Positions 36,161 to 45,944 of a DNA stretch of 64,000 nt are shown here, one piece after another. Where the stretch lies: contig CAIVVT010000091.1 in the NCBI GenBank assembly GCA_903909435.1, positions 62,001 through 126,000 of the forward strand, written 5' to 3'. Every line of letters starts with the position of its first letter. The first letter of the stretch is position 1. The position numbers and the translations under genes are program-made. This stretch comes from an uncultured Acidobacteriia bacterium (GTDB lineage Bacteria; Acidobacteriota; Terriglobia; Bryobacterales; Bryobacteraceae). A model generated the notes under the pieces. The model ran no database searches. It was not told where the DNA came from and saw only the letters and a list, made by a program, of their open reading frames with translations.

Positions 36161-37777
36161 TCACAGTCTCTTGAGTTGAACCAGCACGACGTCGTTCTCG
36201 CGCAGTGGGATCTCTTTACTGAATGCCCCGCCGGGGTGTTTGAGCACACGCTGCGCAACCGGAGCCCCACTCGCCCCCTGCTGGATCGCATCCACCTGCG
36301 CCGGCGTAAGCTGACTCGGTGCGCCCATGTCCAGATACAACGTGTACGCATCGTTCGCGCGGTAGCCGGTCTGGTCCACTTGCAGCATGTAAATACCGGC
36401 GGGCAGATTGGCGATATGCAAGGACGCCGCTGCGGCCGGTCTCGCAGGTTGCTCCTGCTTGTAAAACAACTGGTCGTTCACATTCGCGGGCGGGGCGATC
36501 GGCGTGAAGTCCCACAGCAGCGCCTGGACGTCGCCGGCGGTGTTGCGGCAGACCCACGATGACTCGTCGGCGTTGACCAACTCATCCGGCCCCAGCTTGC
36601 TTAGAAACTCGTAGGCGAAGTAGGCAGGCTTGCGGATCCCCTGGTAATTCAGCAGCCCAAAGCCGCCGTGGAACGGCGTCATGCGCGGGCCGTTCTCCTC
36701 GAAGATGTCCGTGAACACCCAGTACGACATCGAATCGACTGACTCCTGCGCACCCTTGATCTTGTCGAGTATGAAGGCGGCCTGATGATACTGGTCGTGC
36801 ACGTAGTCGGTGGGCGTGTAGGCCGAACTCCACTCGGTAAAGTGCAGCTCCAGATCCGGCAGAGGAGACTTGCGAATCAACTCGCGGGAATGCACCATGC
36901 GCGCCCGCACTGCCGTGCGGTCTGTGTCGAGCACTGTGCCGCGGTTGCCCGTTTCGTCGAAGTAGCCTTCCTTTACGCCGTATGCGTGCGTGGCAATGAA
37001 GTCGAGCGGCAAGTGCTCGCGTACACAGTATTTCAGTAGCTCTTCTTCGAATCGATAGGGTACGGCGGACGCCGGTCCGCCCACGCGATACTCTCTCGAA
37101 ACGCTCTTCACCGCCTCGGCCGCCGATTTATAGAGCTTTAAATACTCAGCCAGATCGGAGCTCCAAAACGGCGCGATGTCGGGTTCGTTCCAAACTTCGA
37201 AATACCAGGTCTTCACTTCGGCATCGCCGTAGCGTTCGCGGAAATGACGCACCAGATTCGAGACTAGTGCGCTCCATTTGTCGTAGGACTTGGGCGGTGT
37301 GATGTTGCCTCGCCACCAGAAGATCGTCTTCTCCGCGCTCGCCAGGTCGCGCGGCATGAAGGCGAGTTCGACGAACGGCTTTAGACCGGCCTTCAGCAGG
37401 TAGTCGTAGAGCTTGTCGATGTACTGCCAGTTGTAAATCGGAGTACCTTTGGCGTCCTCTTTGTAGACCCCCATATCGTCGTGCAGCAGACCGTGCATGC
37501 GGATGTAGCGGAAACCAATCTCGCGCTGCACCAGAGCGAGTTGCTCCTGCCAGTCGGCTCGCAAACCTTCATTGGCGCGGCCAGCCCCGATGCACTCCTT
37601 CCAGACCGTGCTGTGCGGTCCGCGCACTTTCGAAAAATCAACGGCGATTACGCGGGAGGGTTTGCCACCCGGAGCGGGTTGCGCGCAAAGCGCACCCGCC
37701 AACCCGATCAGAGCCGCGGGAACAATGACAGAGATGAGTTTCACCTGGGACACCAGCTTTCGAAGCCTTCGGAACAT
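36161..37777 (-). CDS. GH39 family glycosidase (beta-xylosidase-like), exported
   Basis: About 538 aa from the ATG at 37777 (a GTG at 37744 is an alternative; the frame is open to 37861). A signal anchor or signal peptide (LISVIVPAALIGLAGALCA) is followed by a GH39-type TIM barrel: FRYIRMHGLLHDDMGVY, the acid/base Glu in YFEVWNEPDIAPFW and the nucleophile Glu in LELHFTEWSSAYTP. A C-terminal beta domain follows (about 440-538). GH39 enzymes cut beta-xylosides or alpha-L-iduronides. Its position before the GH31 gene fits degradation of hemicellulose side chains. Confidence 0.85.
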   Translation of the reverse strand: MFRRLRKLVSQVKLISVIVPAALIGLAGALCAQPAPGGKPSRVIAVDFSKVRGPHSTVWKECIGAGRANEGLRADWQEQLALVQREIGFRYIRMHGLLHDDMGVYKEDAKGTPIYNWQYIDKLYDYLLKAGLKPFVELAFMPRDLASAEKTIFWWRGNITPPKSYDKWSALVSNLVRHFRERYGDAEVKTWYFEVWNEPDIAPFWSSDLAEYLKLYKSAAEAVKSVSREYRVGGPASAVPYRFEEELLKYCVREHLPLDFIATHAYGVKEGYFDETGNRGTVLDTDRTAVRARMVHSRELIRKSPLPDLELHFTEWSSAYTPTDYVHDQYHQAAFILDKIKGAQESVDSMSYWVFTDIFEENGPRMTPFHGGFGLLNYQGIRKPAYFAYEFLSKLGPDELVNADESSWVCRNTAGDVQALLWDFTPIAPPANVNDQLFYKQEQPARPAAAASLHIANLPAGIYMLQVDQTGYRANDAYTLYLDMGAPSQLTPAQVDAIQQGASGAPVAQRVLKHPGGAFSKEIPLRENDVVLVQLKRL

Positions 37778-37901
37778 ACCAGAATATCGGGACCTGAACA
37801 TGGCTGTTGCCGCGGGGCCAGCGAGTGCGGCATGACTCACTGCAGCACGGTCAGATCCCAATCAAAGCAGATCCCCGCTCGCGGGATTTCTCAGCGTGAC
37901 G

Positions 37902-38732
37902 CTACGGCTGCGCCACCAGTTCCACACGGCGATTCCGGGCGCGACCCTCGTCCGCTGCGTTCGAGGCTACTGGCGCGTAAGGCCCCGCACCATGCGGCGC
38001 CAACCGGTTCGGAGCGATTCCGCGCTGCACCAGCGCTTTCACCACTGCGGCGGCCCGGGCACCCGAAAGCGCCATGTTGCTTTCCACGGCTCCGACGTTG
38101 TCCGTGTGCCCGACCACCCAGACTCGCATGGCCGCATTGGCCTGCAGCAGCGCGGTCAGTTCGTTCAACGCGGGTTCTGATTCCGGCTTGACTTCCGACT
38201 TCCCAAAATCAAAGAAGATGCCTGGCACTTCGACGTGACCGTTTTCCTTCAAACCGCTTTTCAGGGCCGCCGCATCGGCCACCACGTCCTGCTTCATCAA
38301 CTGCCGCTCGATGATGTTCAGTTCGTATTCCCGGCCCTCATTGAACGCTTCTACGGCCACCCAGGTTTCCTGCCCGTTCTTGGCCACACGGATGGTGGTC
38401 GCGCGCACGTCCTCCATCAGAACCTCGCCGCCGATGCGCTTCGCGGCGGCCTGGTAGTTGCGAACGATCTGCAGGAATCCAGCCGCAGTCCCAGCCGACT
38501 CGTCGAAATCGTAGGTGTAGTGCAGGTGGCGTCCCTCCACTTTCTGTGTCCCGTTCTTCACCCTGAATTCGAAAGAGTCAAACGGAGTTTCGACGACCGA
38601 GTCCTTGGTAGTGAGGAAGTAATGGGGCATGCGCGTGAACAGCGCGGGGTCTTTGTAGCCCTCGTAGTCCTGCACTTGCGCGGAGGCGCCAAAACAGATC
38701 AGGATCAACATAAAACACGTCGCTCGCGGCAT
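37902..38732 (-). CDS. OmpA-family envelope protein
   Basis: A 276-aa exported protein (signal peptide cut near FGASAQV; GGGAGG upstream). The N-terminal about 160 residues form an alpha/beta domain with HYFLTTKDSVVETPFDSFEF. The C-terminal domain (about 165-276) is a peptidoglycan-binding OmpA domain with IFFDFGKSEVKPESEPALNE, VVGHTDNVGAVESN and the final RNRRVELV; the Asp and Arg that bind diaminopimelate are kept. There is no lipobox or barrel, so it is probably a soluble periplasmic linker. It precedes the GH39 gene on the same strand with a 125-base gap. Confidence 0.85.
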   Translation of the reverse strand: MPRATCFMLILICFGASAQVQDYEGYKDPALFTRMPHYFLTTKDSVVETPFDSFEFRVKNGTQKVEGRHLHYTYDFDESAGTAAGFLQIVRNYQAAAKRIGGEVLMEDVRATTIRVAKNGQETWVAVEAFNEGREYELNIIERQLMKQDVVADAAALKSGLKENGHVEVPGIFFDFGKSEVKPESEPALNELTALLQANAAMRVWVVGHTDNVGAVESNMALSGARAAAVVKALVQRGIAPNRLAPHGAGPYAPVASNAADEGRARNRRVELVAQP

Positions 38733-38884
38733 CAGATCGTCCTCCCGTGTTCAGGATATACCAACCTGTTGCTCCGACCTGACGCGGACACTCGGGCTCG
38801 CAATTCCGGATGCTCGTAGAGGCGAAGTCGACGGCTCGTGCCGCCTCCCCGGCACCAGGTTGCGGATGCGGGTAGACTCGCGTT

Positions 38885-39700
38885 ATGCGATGGATTCTGG
38901 CTCTAGCTCTATCGGTCTTCGCCCTCCAGGCGGCGGAAATGAAGAAGAATGTCGAGTACGTCAACCGGGACGGCCAGGCGCTGCTTCTCGACGCCTCGAT
39001 TCCGGAAGGCCCCGGTCCATTCCCAGCGGTGATTCTGGTCCACGGCGGCGGGTTCACGGCGGGCAATAAGACCACCTACATCACGCCGATCTTCGCGCCG
39101 CTGACGGACGCGAAGTTCGTCTGGTTCACCATCGACTACCGGCTCGCGCCAGCGTCTCAACTGCCTGCCCCAGTGGACGACATAATCAGCGCCCTGGCCT
39201 GGGTTCACAGCCACGCCCCTGAGTACAAAGTGGATCGCAAGCACATCGCACTGCTGGGCGAGTCGGCCGGCGCATATCTGGTTGACTACGCCGCGATCGT
39301 CGCGCCCAAAGAACTCGCGCCGGTGGCTGTCGTGTCGTTTTACGGACCGCACGACCTGACCTTTGAGCACTCCGGAGAGACCGTCAACACCGGAGTCGCG
39401 GGGCTCACGGGGGTACGCAAGATGGACTCCGACGGCATCGAGAAACTGCGCAAGGTCTCGCCTTACTACATGCTTCGCAAGGGACTGCCGCCGTTCCTAT
39501 TGGTGCACGGCGACAAAGACCAGTTGGTCCCGTACGAGCAATCGACGCGCTTCTGCGACGCACTGAAAGCGGCAGGCGGCAAGTGCGAACTGATCACCGT
39601 CACAAATGGAATCCACGGCATGGGGGTGTGGGAGCAGCACATGGACCAATGGGCTTACAAGGGAAAGGTCGTCAAGTGGTTGCTCTCGAAACTGCACTAG
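38885..39700 (+). CDS. Secreted alpha/beta hydrolase, esterase type
   Basis: A 271-aa exported hydrolase (signal peptide RWILALALSVFALQAA). Oxyanion motif HGGGF, nucleophile elbow LLGESAGAY, acid LLVHGDKDQLVP and His GIHGMGVWEQ form a complete triad in the order of the hormone-sensitive-lipase/BD-FAE-type esterases. Acetyl or feruloyl removal from plant polysaccharides is plausible in this neighbourhood of glycosidases, but the substrate is not shown by the sequence. Confidence 0.85.
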   Translation: MRWILALALSVFALQAAEMKKNVEYVNRDGQALLLDASIPEGPGPFPAVILVHGGGFTAGNKTTYITPIFAPLTDAKFVWFTIDYRLAPASQLPAPVDDIISALAWVHSHAPEYKVDRKHIALLGESAGAYLVDYAAIVAPKELAPVAVVSFYGPHDLTFEHSGETVNTGVAGLTGVRKMDSDGIEKLRKVSPYYMLRKGLPPFLLVHGDKDQLVPYEQSTRFCDALKAAGGKCELITVTNGIHGMGVWEQHMDQWAYKGKVVKWLLSKLH

Positions 39701-39863
39701 CCAGGCGGGATGCTCGTCGAAACTCGCTCTACTGACTCCGACCGAGCGCTGGAATCAGTATCGGTACGCCCGATCTCTTTATGAACTAAACCAGATAGAA
39801 TGGAGACGTCTCCTGGGGTCTGCTTGTCCTGGCGGAATGGGAATCGGAGGGTTTCCCGCGGCA

Positions 39864-40265
39864 ATGGTCGTTCGCATTATCTACCGTCCGTCGTATCCGC
39901 GGATGACGGTCGCCCACTCCGCCGCTCCTGATTTGCGCCCCTCCATCCAGTCGGAACCGGCACCGCCCACGGACCAGCCTGCTGCAGATTCCCGCTCTCG
40001 TTCGCACAAGCGGATGCTGCGCTCTCTGGCCCTGAACCTCGTCCGCTTGGGGTTTGGCGCGATGGTCATGGCGGCTTGGCGGATTGCGGCGGACCTCGGT
40101 CTCCCACTACCCTTCGTGATCAAGACCGGCGTACTAATCCACTGGCAGCTCTGGTTCGGTGGCGGCGTCCTGCTGATAGCTCTGGCCGGTACGGTGGCCC
40201 GCCGCAGGCGCCTGGGCAGCGAGCGCGGTGAGGAGTCCGCCAAGGTAGCGGAAGAAGCGGCCTGA
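39864..40265 (+). CDS. Small membrane protein of unknown function
   Basis: A 133-aa protein from the ATG at 39864, preceded by GGAGGG at 12 bases. The N-terminal half is polar and Pro/Ser-rich; two hydrophobic stretches follow (ALNLVRLGFGAMVMAAWRIA and LWFGGGVLLIALAGTVA), then a basic-acidic tail. No family recognised. The frame is open further upstream, into the esterase gene, but without a ribosome binding site. Confidence 0.5.
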   Translation: MVVRIIYRPSYPRMTVAHSAAPDLRPSIQSEPAPPTDQPAADSRSRSHKRMLRSLALNLVRLGFGAMVMAAWRIAADLGLPLPFVIKTGVLIHWQLWFGGGVLLIALAGTVARRRRLGSERGEESAKVAEEAA

Positions 40266-40402
40266 TCGCCTGCCGGCGTGGCGCGCGCCAGGTGCCGCTT
40301 CAGCTCTGTCTTCAAAGGCGCAATCCCGGCGGCTTGCTTCGTGCAGCACCTCGGCGCGCCGTCGCCGTCGGCCTCAACTTGGGCCGACTGTACACTGGTC
40401 GT

Positions 40403-42202
40403 ATGCGCTTCACCGCTCCATTTCTGTTGATGCTCCTGGCCGCTTTGGCGCGTGCGCAGGGCTCCTGCCAGGCGGTGCAGGAGTGGACACCGTGCGAGGT
40501 GACGCTCGAATTGAGCGACCAGGCGCTGAAGGCTCACCCCAACCCCGTCGCCAGCGTGGAATTATGGGGCGAGTTCCGCTCGCCGGCTCCCAGGTATCAT
40601 ACCCGCAGGCTGCCCGCATATTGGGACGGCGGCAACCGCATGGTCATCCGTTTCACACCGGACGACGCCGGCGTTTGGACCTATCGCATCACCGGAAACG
40701 TGTCGGAGGCCGAAGGCAGGGAGGGCAAGTTCACAGTCTCCGAAAACGCACAAAACGGCTTCATTCGACCTGCCAATCTGCACTTCTGGGTTCATCCGGA
40801 GACTCTCAAGCCGCACCTCTGGATGGGGGATGATCACGCGGACCTGTTCACGTTGGGCGCTGGAGAATTCGATCGTCTGCTGGCAGCCCGGGCGAGTCAG
40901 AAATTCACGCACCTCCGCGCAATGGTTATGCCGCCCGGTGCCCAGCCCTTCACGGCTCCGGACAAACCGAACCTGCAGTACTTCGCGGCGATGGACGCAC
41001 GCCTGAGCGCGATCTACAAAAGCGGTCTGGCCACCGACCTCGTGCTCGCGCCCGACGCCGCAACGCTGGCCCGCGTCTTCCCCAGTTGGGCCGAGCGCGA
41101 GCGCTACCTGCGCTACGTGATTGCACGCTACGACGCCTTCAATGTGAGTTGGGAGATCGCCGGCGAGTTCGAAGGCTCCGCTGCCGGCCGCAACATCGTC
41201 AAGGAGCTCGGCATGGCGTTGCGCCGGTTCGATCCGTACAAGCACCCGGGGACCTCGGGCGCGCAGACCACTTCGTCCGCGCTGCTGGGCGACAAGTGGG
41301 TTTCGCACATCGTCGAGAACTCGCCCGACCCCGCGGTCGGTTCCATCGAGCACCAGAAATACGCGCTGCCGCTGGTCAACGTCGGCATCGCCCCGGCTGG
41401 AGCGACGGGAGCGGCATTCCGCAAGGCTCTGTGGGATTCAACCATGAACGGCCAGTGGCCCGTCTCTCGAATCCTCGCCGAAAACTCCGCGGAAACGAAA
41501 GCCATGCAGACCTGGGCCGAGACCCTGGCTAACACGCGCTATTGGGAACTGGAGCCGTATTTCGAGATCGACGGCGGGCGCGCGGTGGCGCTGCCGGACG
41601 TAGAATACCTGGTCTACATCGACAAGCCCGGCCCGCTCAGCGTTGTCGTCGAGAAGCACAACTACGACGTGTACTGGATCGATCCGGCCACCGGCGAACG
41701 AACCAAGGAGAAGAAGGACTGGAAAGGCGAGGAGTTCACGGGCCAGCCGCCCGACCCCTCGCACGACTGGATCCTGCACCTCTCACGCGACGGCCACAAG
41801 GCCGGCATGTTGAAGAGCTACAAGTTCGACTCGCGGGACGAGGATGTTCCCAACCAACTGCAGCAAGTGGAGACGAGCATCGCCAAAATGCCCTTCACCC
41901 TGGTCAGCCCAAAGCCCGACGAGACCGCTCTCACGGCCGGTGAGAACGTTCCCTTCGAGATCAAGCTGAGGCGCGAGACCAAGGGCACGCGGCGTATGCT
42001 CTACATGGCGACGGGTGAGGTGGTGCTCGACGGGGCGGGGGCGCGAGTCATTGGCACCGGCAGCTCCGGCACTTGGCACATTCCAGCTGAAATGCTGGTC
42101 AATGAAAGTGGTGTGCTCAACGTGCGCATCGAGGCGCTGAACGCCGCCGGCAAACTGTATGCGCTCGACGTAGTGTTCCCGATCAGGAAGGCGGCGAAGT
42201 GA
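40403..42202 (+). CDS. Secreted DUF5060/DUF4038-type glycoside hydrolase-like protein
   Basis: A 599-aa exported protein (signal peptide ending ALARAQGS). The N-terminal beta-sandwich (about 20-110; VELWGEFRSP, MVIRFTPDDAGVWTYRITG) is the DUF5060 type that precedes putative glycosidase barrels; the barrel then contains WMGDDHADLF, RYVIARYDAFNVSWEIAGEFEG and HPGTSGAQTTSS, in the manner of apiosidase-like DUF4038 proteins. The Glu in WEIAGEFEG is a candidate acid/base. A C-terminal beta domain ends the chain. The stop overlaps the next start (GTGA). Confidence 0.75.
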   Translation: MRFTAPFLLMLLAALARAQGSCQAVQEWTPCEVTLELSDQALKAHPNPVASVELWGEFRSPAPRYHTRRLPAYWDGGNRMVIRFTPDDAGVWTYRITGNVSEAEGREGKFTVSENAQNGFIRPANLHFWVHPETLKPHLWMGDDHADLFTLGAGEFDRLLAARASQKFTHLRAMVMPPGAQPFTAPDKPNLQYFAAMDARLSAIYKSGLATDLVLAPDAATLARVFPSWAERERYLRYVIARYDAFNVSWEIAGEFEGSAAGRNIVKELGMALRRFDPYKHPGTSGAQTTSSALLGDKWVSHIVENSPDPAVGSIEHQKYALPLVNVGIAPAGATGAAFRKALWDSTMNGQWPVSRILAENSAETKAMQTWAETLANTRYWELEPYFEIDGGRAVALPDVEYLVYIDKPGPLSVVVEKHNYDVYWIDPATGERTKEKKDWKGEEFTGQPPDPSHDWILHLSRDGHKAGMLKSYKFDSRDEDVPNQLQQVETSIAKMPFTLVSPKPDETALTAGENVPFEIKLRRETKGTRRMLYMATGEVVLDGAGARVIGTGSSGTWHIPAEMLVNESGVLNVRIEALNAAGKLYALDVVFPIRKAAK

Positions 42203-42849
42203 GCCAGGGCCAGCGTATTGTCGCGATGGACACGACCGGCGAGTTTGGAAGCATCGCGCTGGTCGAGGACGGCGAGGTCGTTGAGGAGGTGGCCCTGGTC
42301 AGTACGGACGGCTTCGGCCGCGTGCTCTTCTCGAGTATCGCCGAACTGATGGAGCGTCACGGCTGGCGCTTCGATCAGGTGGCGGGCTTCGCCGCCGGCT
42401 CCGGGCCGGGCTCGTTTACCGGGGTGCGCGTCGGACTGGCTGCGGCGAAGGGCATGGCCGAGTCGGCTGGCGTTCAGGCGGCGGCCGTCTCCAATCTGAA
42501 GGCTATGGCGTCGTTCGGAACCGCGGACTGGCGCGCTCCATTCTTCGACGCCCGCCGAGACGAAATCTTCGGTGCGCTGTACGATTCCGGCCTCGCGGAA
42601 GTCGGAACCTCGACGGCCCAGACCCTGCCGGACTGGCTCGCCGGCCTGCCCGCAGAAGCCGAATTGTTGACGCCCAATCCCGCCTCGTACCTCGAAGCAC
42701 TCGGTGGCCGAAGCGTCACCGCAACTCCTCGCGCGCTGGCCGGTGTGATTGGCCGGCTCGCACTTACCGAGTTGCAGGATCCGGTCGCGCTCGACGCCAA
42801 CTACGTCCGCCGCAACGATGCGAAGCTGAACTGGAAAGACGAGGGGTGA
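42199..42849 (+). CDS. tsaB: TsaB, tRNA threonylcarbamoyladenosine biosynthesis protein
   Basis: A 216-aa cytoplasmic protein of the TsaB family, the non-catalytic ASKHA partner of TsaD in making t6A at position 37 of ANN-decoding tRNAs. Evidence: VAMDTTGEFGSIALVEDG at the N-terminus (family ILAIDTS-type), then FAAGSGPGSFTGVRVGLAAAKG, the family's hallmark, and FFDARRDEIFGALYD. A GTG start overlaps the upstream stop by four bases. The neighbour is an unrelated secreted hydrolase, so this is a chance operon or translational coupling. Confidence 0.93.
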   Translation: MSQGQRIVAMDTTGEFGSIALVEDGEVVEEVALVSTDGFGRVLFSSIAELMERHGWRFDQVAGFAAGSGPGSFTGVRVGLAAAKGMAESAGVQAAAVSNLKAMASFGTADWRAPFFDARRDEIFGALYDSGLAEVGTSTAQTLPDWLAGLPAEAELLTPNPASYLEALGGRSVTATPRALAGVIGRLALTELQDPVALDANYVRRNDAKLNWKDEG

Positions 42850-43052
42850 TGTCGCAGCGGCAGTGCACATCCACCTCGCGCGACGACATCAGCGCACCGT
42901 AGCCGCGAAAGACATCGGGCAGTCGAGTCTGATAAGAGTCGTCGGTCGCGGCGAGCGACCGCTAGCAGCGGCGCGGGCTGTGCTTTCGACCCAACCCTCA
43001 GGATCGTCCGGTCGAGTCAGGCCAAGCGCCCCGCAATCACCATCCAGCGCAT

Positions 43053-44324
43053 TCAGCGCCGTTGCGGCTGTACCTGCAGCTTGATCTCCTGAAGCGTCAT
43101 CCCATAGCCGCTGCCCCGGGGATTCTCGCGATAGTTGGTGTGCAGGTAGCCGTTTGTGAAATTCGCGGCGTAGCATAGCCACGCGGTCTTGCCATCGCTG
43201 CTGATGAACTTCGACGGGATGTTGACGAAGTACCCTTGCTCTCCAAAGTTCCGCATGTAGACCACCAGCCGCCACGGTCCCGCAATCCCGTCGGCCTCCA
43301 GAACATAGGTATTGAATTTCGAGATCGTCGTGCCGCCGTCCGTGACCGACATCAGATACTTGCGCAGGGGCGCGTTGTAGGTGATGGTCACGTTACCGCA
43401 GTTGTTGTTCCAATCGACCAGCGGCTGCATCGCGGCGAAATCGCGTGTCCACATGGCCCTGCCCGCCTTGTCCCGGCCGGCATAAAATTCGTATTTCGCG
43501 GCGTCGTTGATGTTCTCGATGGAAGGCGTCACACGGGCCAGATAGATCTGGTCGCCGGTGATCCAACTCGCATTGGCTGGACGCGGTTGCGGATCTGGCT
43601 CCCGCGAGCCGTGCGCGACCAGATAAGCTTTGCCGTCGGGCGAATGCTCCATGTTGCGGCCGAAGTCCACGAAATGCGGCACGCCAAACCGGACCGTGCC
43701 GCCGACCTTCGCCGGTTCGCTGAAGAGCGGGCGGGCCGGCGTGCGCGGCGTCTCCGTCCAGGTCTTGCCGTAGTCGGTTGAGACGCGGAAGCCGACGAAA
43801 GGTCCGAGGATGTCCCAGTTGAGGCCTTTGCCCGGGTCGCCATCGGTGTCCATCAGGCAATACGTGCCGTAATACCAGATGCCGTTGTGCAGCAGGCTGC
43901 CACAGGGATAGCGGCCCTGATATGGTTGGGGCGCGGCGGAGACGAGTCCGGGGTTACTGAACGTGAGGTGCAGCGGGTCGTCGCCCGAGATGGTGGCGTA
44001 GCCAGTCGTCGCTTTGGGCCCATTAGAGGTCGAGTTCACGCCGTTGACTTCGCCATCGGTCCAGGGCGAATAGAGATTGCCATCCGAGGCCCAGGACGGA
44101 TACCACGTGTCGGCGTTGGCGTAGCGGATGTTGCGGCCGGTGAATTCGATTCCCGTGATATCGCGCGACCGCTGGAACGGCACGTCGCGGGGATGTTCCG
44201 ACGGCCAGGTGAATCCCGTGAACGGCGCACTGCTCGACTTGGTTTGGGCGAAGGCGATACAAGCGGCGAAAACGCTCAACGCGCCGAGCAGCTTCGCAGC
44301 ACGAGGGCGGGATCGGAGAGCCAT
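43053..44324 (-). CDS. Secreted beta-propeller protein (DUF4185/GH43-like)
   Basis: A 423-aa exported protein, signal peptide cut near ACIAFAQTK, with a strong AGGAGGT site. The mature part reads as a five- or six-bladed propeller: DTWYPSWASDGNLYSPWTDG, GFRVSTDYGKTWTETP (an Asp-box, SxDxGxTW), HFVDFGRNMEHSPDGKAYLV and SKFISSDGKTAWLCYAANF. This pattern suits DUF4185-type or GH43/sialidase-like proteins. I do not see an unambiguous catalytic set, so binding and hydrolysis are both open. It is convergent with tsaB and divergent from tonB. Confidence 0.75.
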   Translation of the reverse strand: MALRSRPRAAKLLGALSVFAACIAFAQTKSSSAPFTGFTWPSEHPRDVPFQRSRDITGIEFTGRNIRYANADTWYPSWASDGNLYSPWTDGEVNGVNSTSNGPKATTGYATISGDDPLHLTFSNPGLVSAAPQPYQGRYPCGSLLHNGIWYYGTYCLMDTDGDPGKGLNWDILGPFVGFRVSTDYGKTWTETPRTPARPLFSEPAKVGGTVRFGVPHFVDFGRNMEHSPDGKAYLVAHGSREPDPQPRPANASWITGDQIYLARVTPSIENINDAAKYEFYAGRDKAGRAMWTRDFAAMQPLVDWNNNCGNVTITYNAPLRKYLMSVTDGGTTISKFNTYVLEADGIAGPWRLVVYMRNFGEQGYFVNIPSKFISSDGKTAWLCYAANFTNGYLHTNYRENPRGSGYGMTLQEIKLQVQPQRR

Positions 44325-44595
44325 GGGACGGAATACCTCCTGCTGAAACCGCCTTCACGACGGCAAACTCCCAATCAGTCTACACAAGCAGCGGGGGCCG
44401 TCAGTCCCGGCGTTTCACGCGCGGCCTGACCGTTGCGAACCGGCACGCTCCTCCGTCGCGGCCCGAGTCAATTCGCGTCAGACAGAGCCAGAAGCCTTTT
44501 TACAACTCCCGGGAACTAGTTTTTGCGAATAGTGTCCAAGTGAATGCAGGCAGAAGACGGGCAGTACCGCAGCAGATACAAAGGAGGATCCGGCA

Positions 44596-45351
44596 ATGTT
44601 TGAACAAGTATTACTTGAAGGAGCGGGTCGGGCTAACAAGGGCTGGACAGTGCTTGTTTCCTCGGGTATGCAGCTCGGCTTGGTGGCCGTTCTCAGCGTT
44701 GTTCCGTTGTTAAATACGGACCTGCTGCCGAAAACGACACTGCAGTTAATGATGGTTGCTCCGACTCCGCCGCCGGCACCCCCGCCGCCGGCCCCTCCCG
44801 CGGAGCGAATCCCGCAGTCGCAACCTGTTGCGCGCCGGGTTTTTGACGGCTTTCACCTTTCGCAGCCGGCGCGGACACCGGACAAAATCATGGTGCTGGA
44901 CGGCGAAGAGTTGCCACCTATCGGCGGCAACGGTTCGGGCGTCCCCGGCGGCCTGGAGAACGGAGTCCCCGGCGGCGTCAACACACCGTCCCCACGTCTC
45001 TTGGAAGCGCCGCCGGTGCTTGTAGTCGCGGTCAGAGCGCCTGAGGTGACAGCGCCGATCCCTCGACTGAGCGTTGGCGGGCGTGTTCAGGAGGCGATGA
45101 TCATCCACAAGGTGATCCCGCTGTATCCTCCGTTGGCCCGGCAGACGCGCACCTCCGGGACTGTACGCTTCACGGCCATCATCGCCCGTGACGGAACCAT
45201 CCAGAACCTGACCCTCGTTTCCGGCCACCCGATGCTGGTGGCGGCGGCCACTGAAGCCGTCAAAGAGTGGCGCTATCGCCCGACTTTGCTGAACGGCGAT
45301 CCGGTTGAGGTTATCGCGCCGATCGAGGTGATATTCACCTTAAACCAATAA
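44596..45351 (+). CDS. TonB-family energy transducer
   Basis: A 251-aa inner-membrane protein that passes proton-motive energy to TonB-dependent receptors. It has a short cytoplasmic start, one membrane segment (about 22-42), a Pro-rich linker (TPPPAPPPPAPPAERIP, about 56-72) and a C-terminal TonB domain (about 165-251; LYPPLARQTRTSGTVRFTAI, EAVKEWRYRPTLLNGDPVEV). AAAGGAGG lies nine bases before the ATG. ExbB/ExbD are not adjacent. It may serve the Oar-like receptor at 17346. Confidence 0.9.
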   Translation: MFEQVLLEGAGRANKGWTVLVSSGMQLGLVAVLSVVPLLNTDLLPKTTLQLMMVAPTPPPAPPPPAPPAERIPQSQPVARRVFDGFHLSQPARTPDKIMVLDGEELPPIGGNGSGVPGGLENGVPGGVNTPSPRLLEAPPVLVVAVRAPEVTAPIPRLSVGGRVQEAMIIHKVIPLYPPLARQTRTSGTVRFTAIIARDGTIQNLTLVSGHPMLVAAATEAVKEWRYRPTLLNGDPVEVIAPIEVIFTLNQ

Positions 45352-45944
45352 GCTGCAGATAATTTCGCCAGCGCCCCAAAAGCTCAATCGCAAATTGATA
45401 GCCGCTGACCGGATTTCTATGATGCACATCAGAAATCTGGCCGGCGGTTATTCTCTTGCACCTGTAGTCGATCTGGGTAGTAGTCTTAAACCAGAACTAC
45501 CGCGCCTCAATCCTGAAACACTAGGGCCGCTTGCATCCGCCCCTCCCCAGCACCGATCAGCAAACGACAGAGCGCTGTCAAGTCAGCTAACCGGCGCCGC
45601 TCTCGATAGTTCGGGAATACCCCGGGAAGATCCACTTCAGTGCTACGACCCCGACGAGCCAATGCCAATCGTGGACTCAGCCGCTCTCTGTCGTTCGCGG
45701 CTCTGTGCCCGGCGAACGACTGTGGGCGAGCAGAGTCCGCATCAGCGGCAACGATCCACCGTTGACTCCCCGCTTCAGCCCCCCGCCAGTCCACTACGGG
45801 ACTGCCCGAATTCACGGGATGCCTAGCTTCCTTGAAATGAACCCACGCGAGGCAGCGTCCAGAGCAGTGCAAGCGGCGGAGGGTAGCGGCCCTCCGCCAG
45901 CGGCTAAGACCGCCAGTCAAGGAACTGCTAAAAGGAGCACGAGC
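45352..45944. other. Intergenic region with a repeat copy
   Basis: About 590 bases between tonB and the small exported protein. It holds one copy of the dispersed repeat (45691-45708) inside a hairpin with 9-base arms (45690-45698 and 45712-45720). A weak open frame of 143 codons (45395-45826) is Arg/Ser/Pro-rich, lacks a good ribosome binding site and resembles no family, so I do not call it. Confidence 0.6.
45691..45708 (+). repeat. REP-like dispersed repeat, copy 1
   Basis: The 18-base string TCGTTCGCGGCTCTGTGC, preceded by CCGCTCT, recurs exactly in inverted orientation at 47367-47384. Here it forms the left part of a hairpin closed by GCGAACGAC (45712-45720). Confidence 0.6.

Noticed and set aside
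45395-45826. A 143-codon open frame after tonB
   Set aside because: Arg/Ser/Pro-rich, no ribosome binding site and no family resemblance; it overlaps the dispersed repeat and hairpin at 45690-45720.
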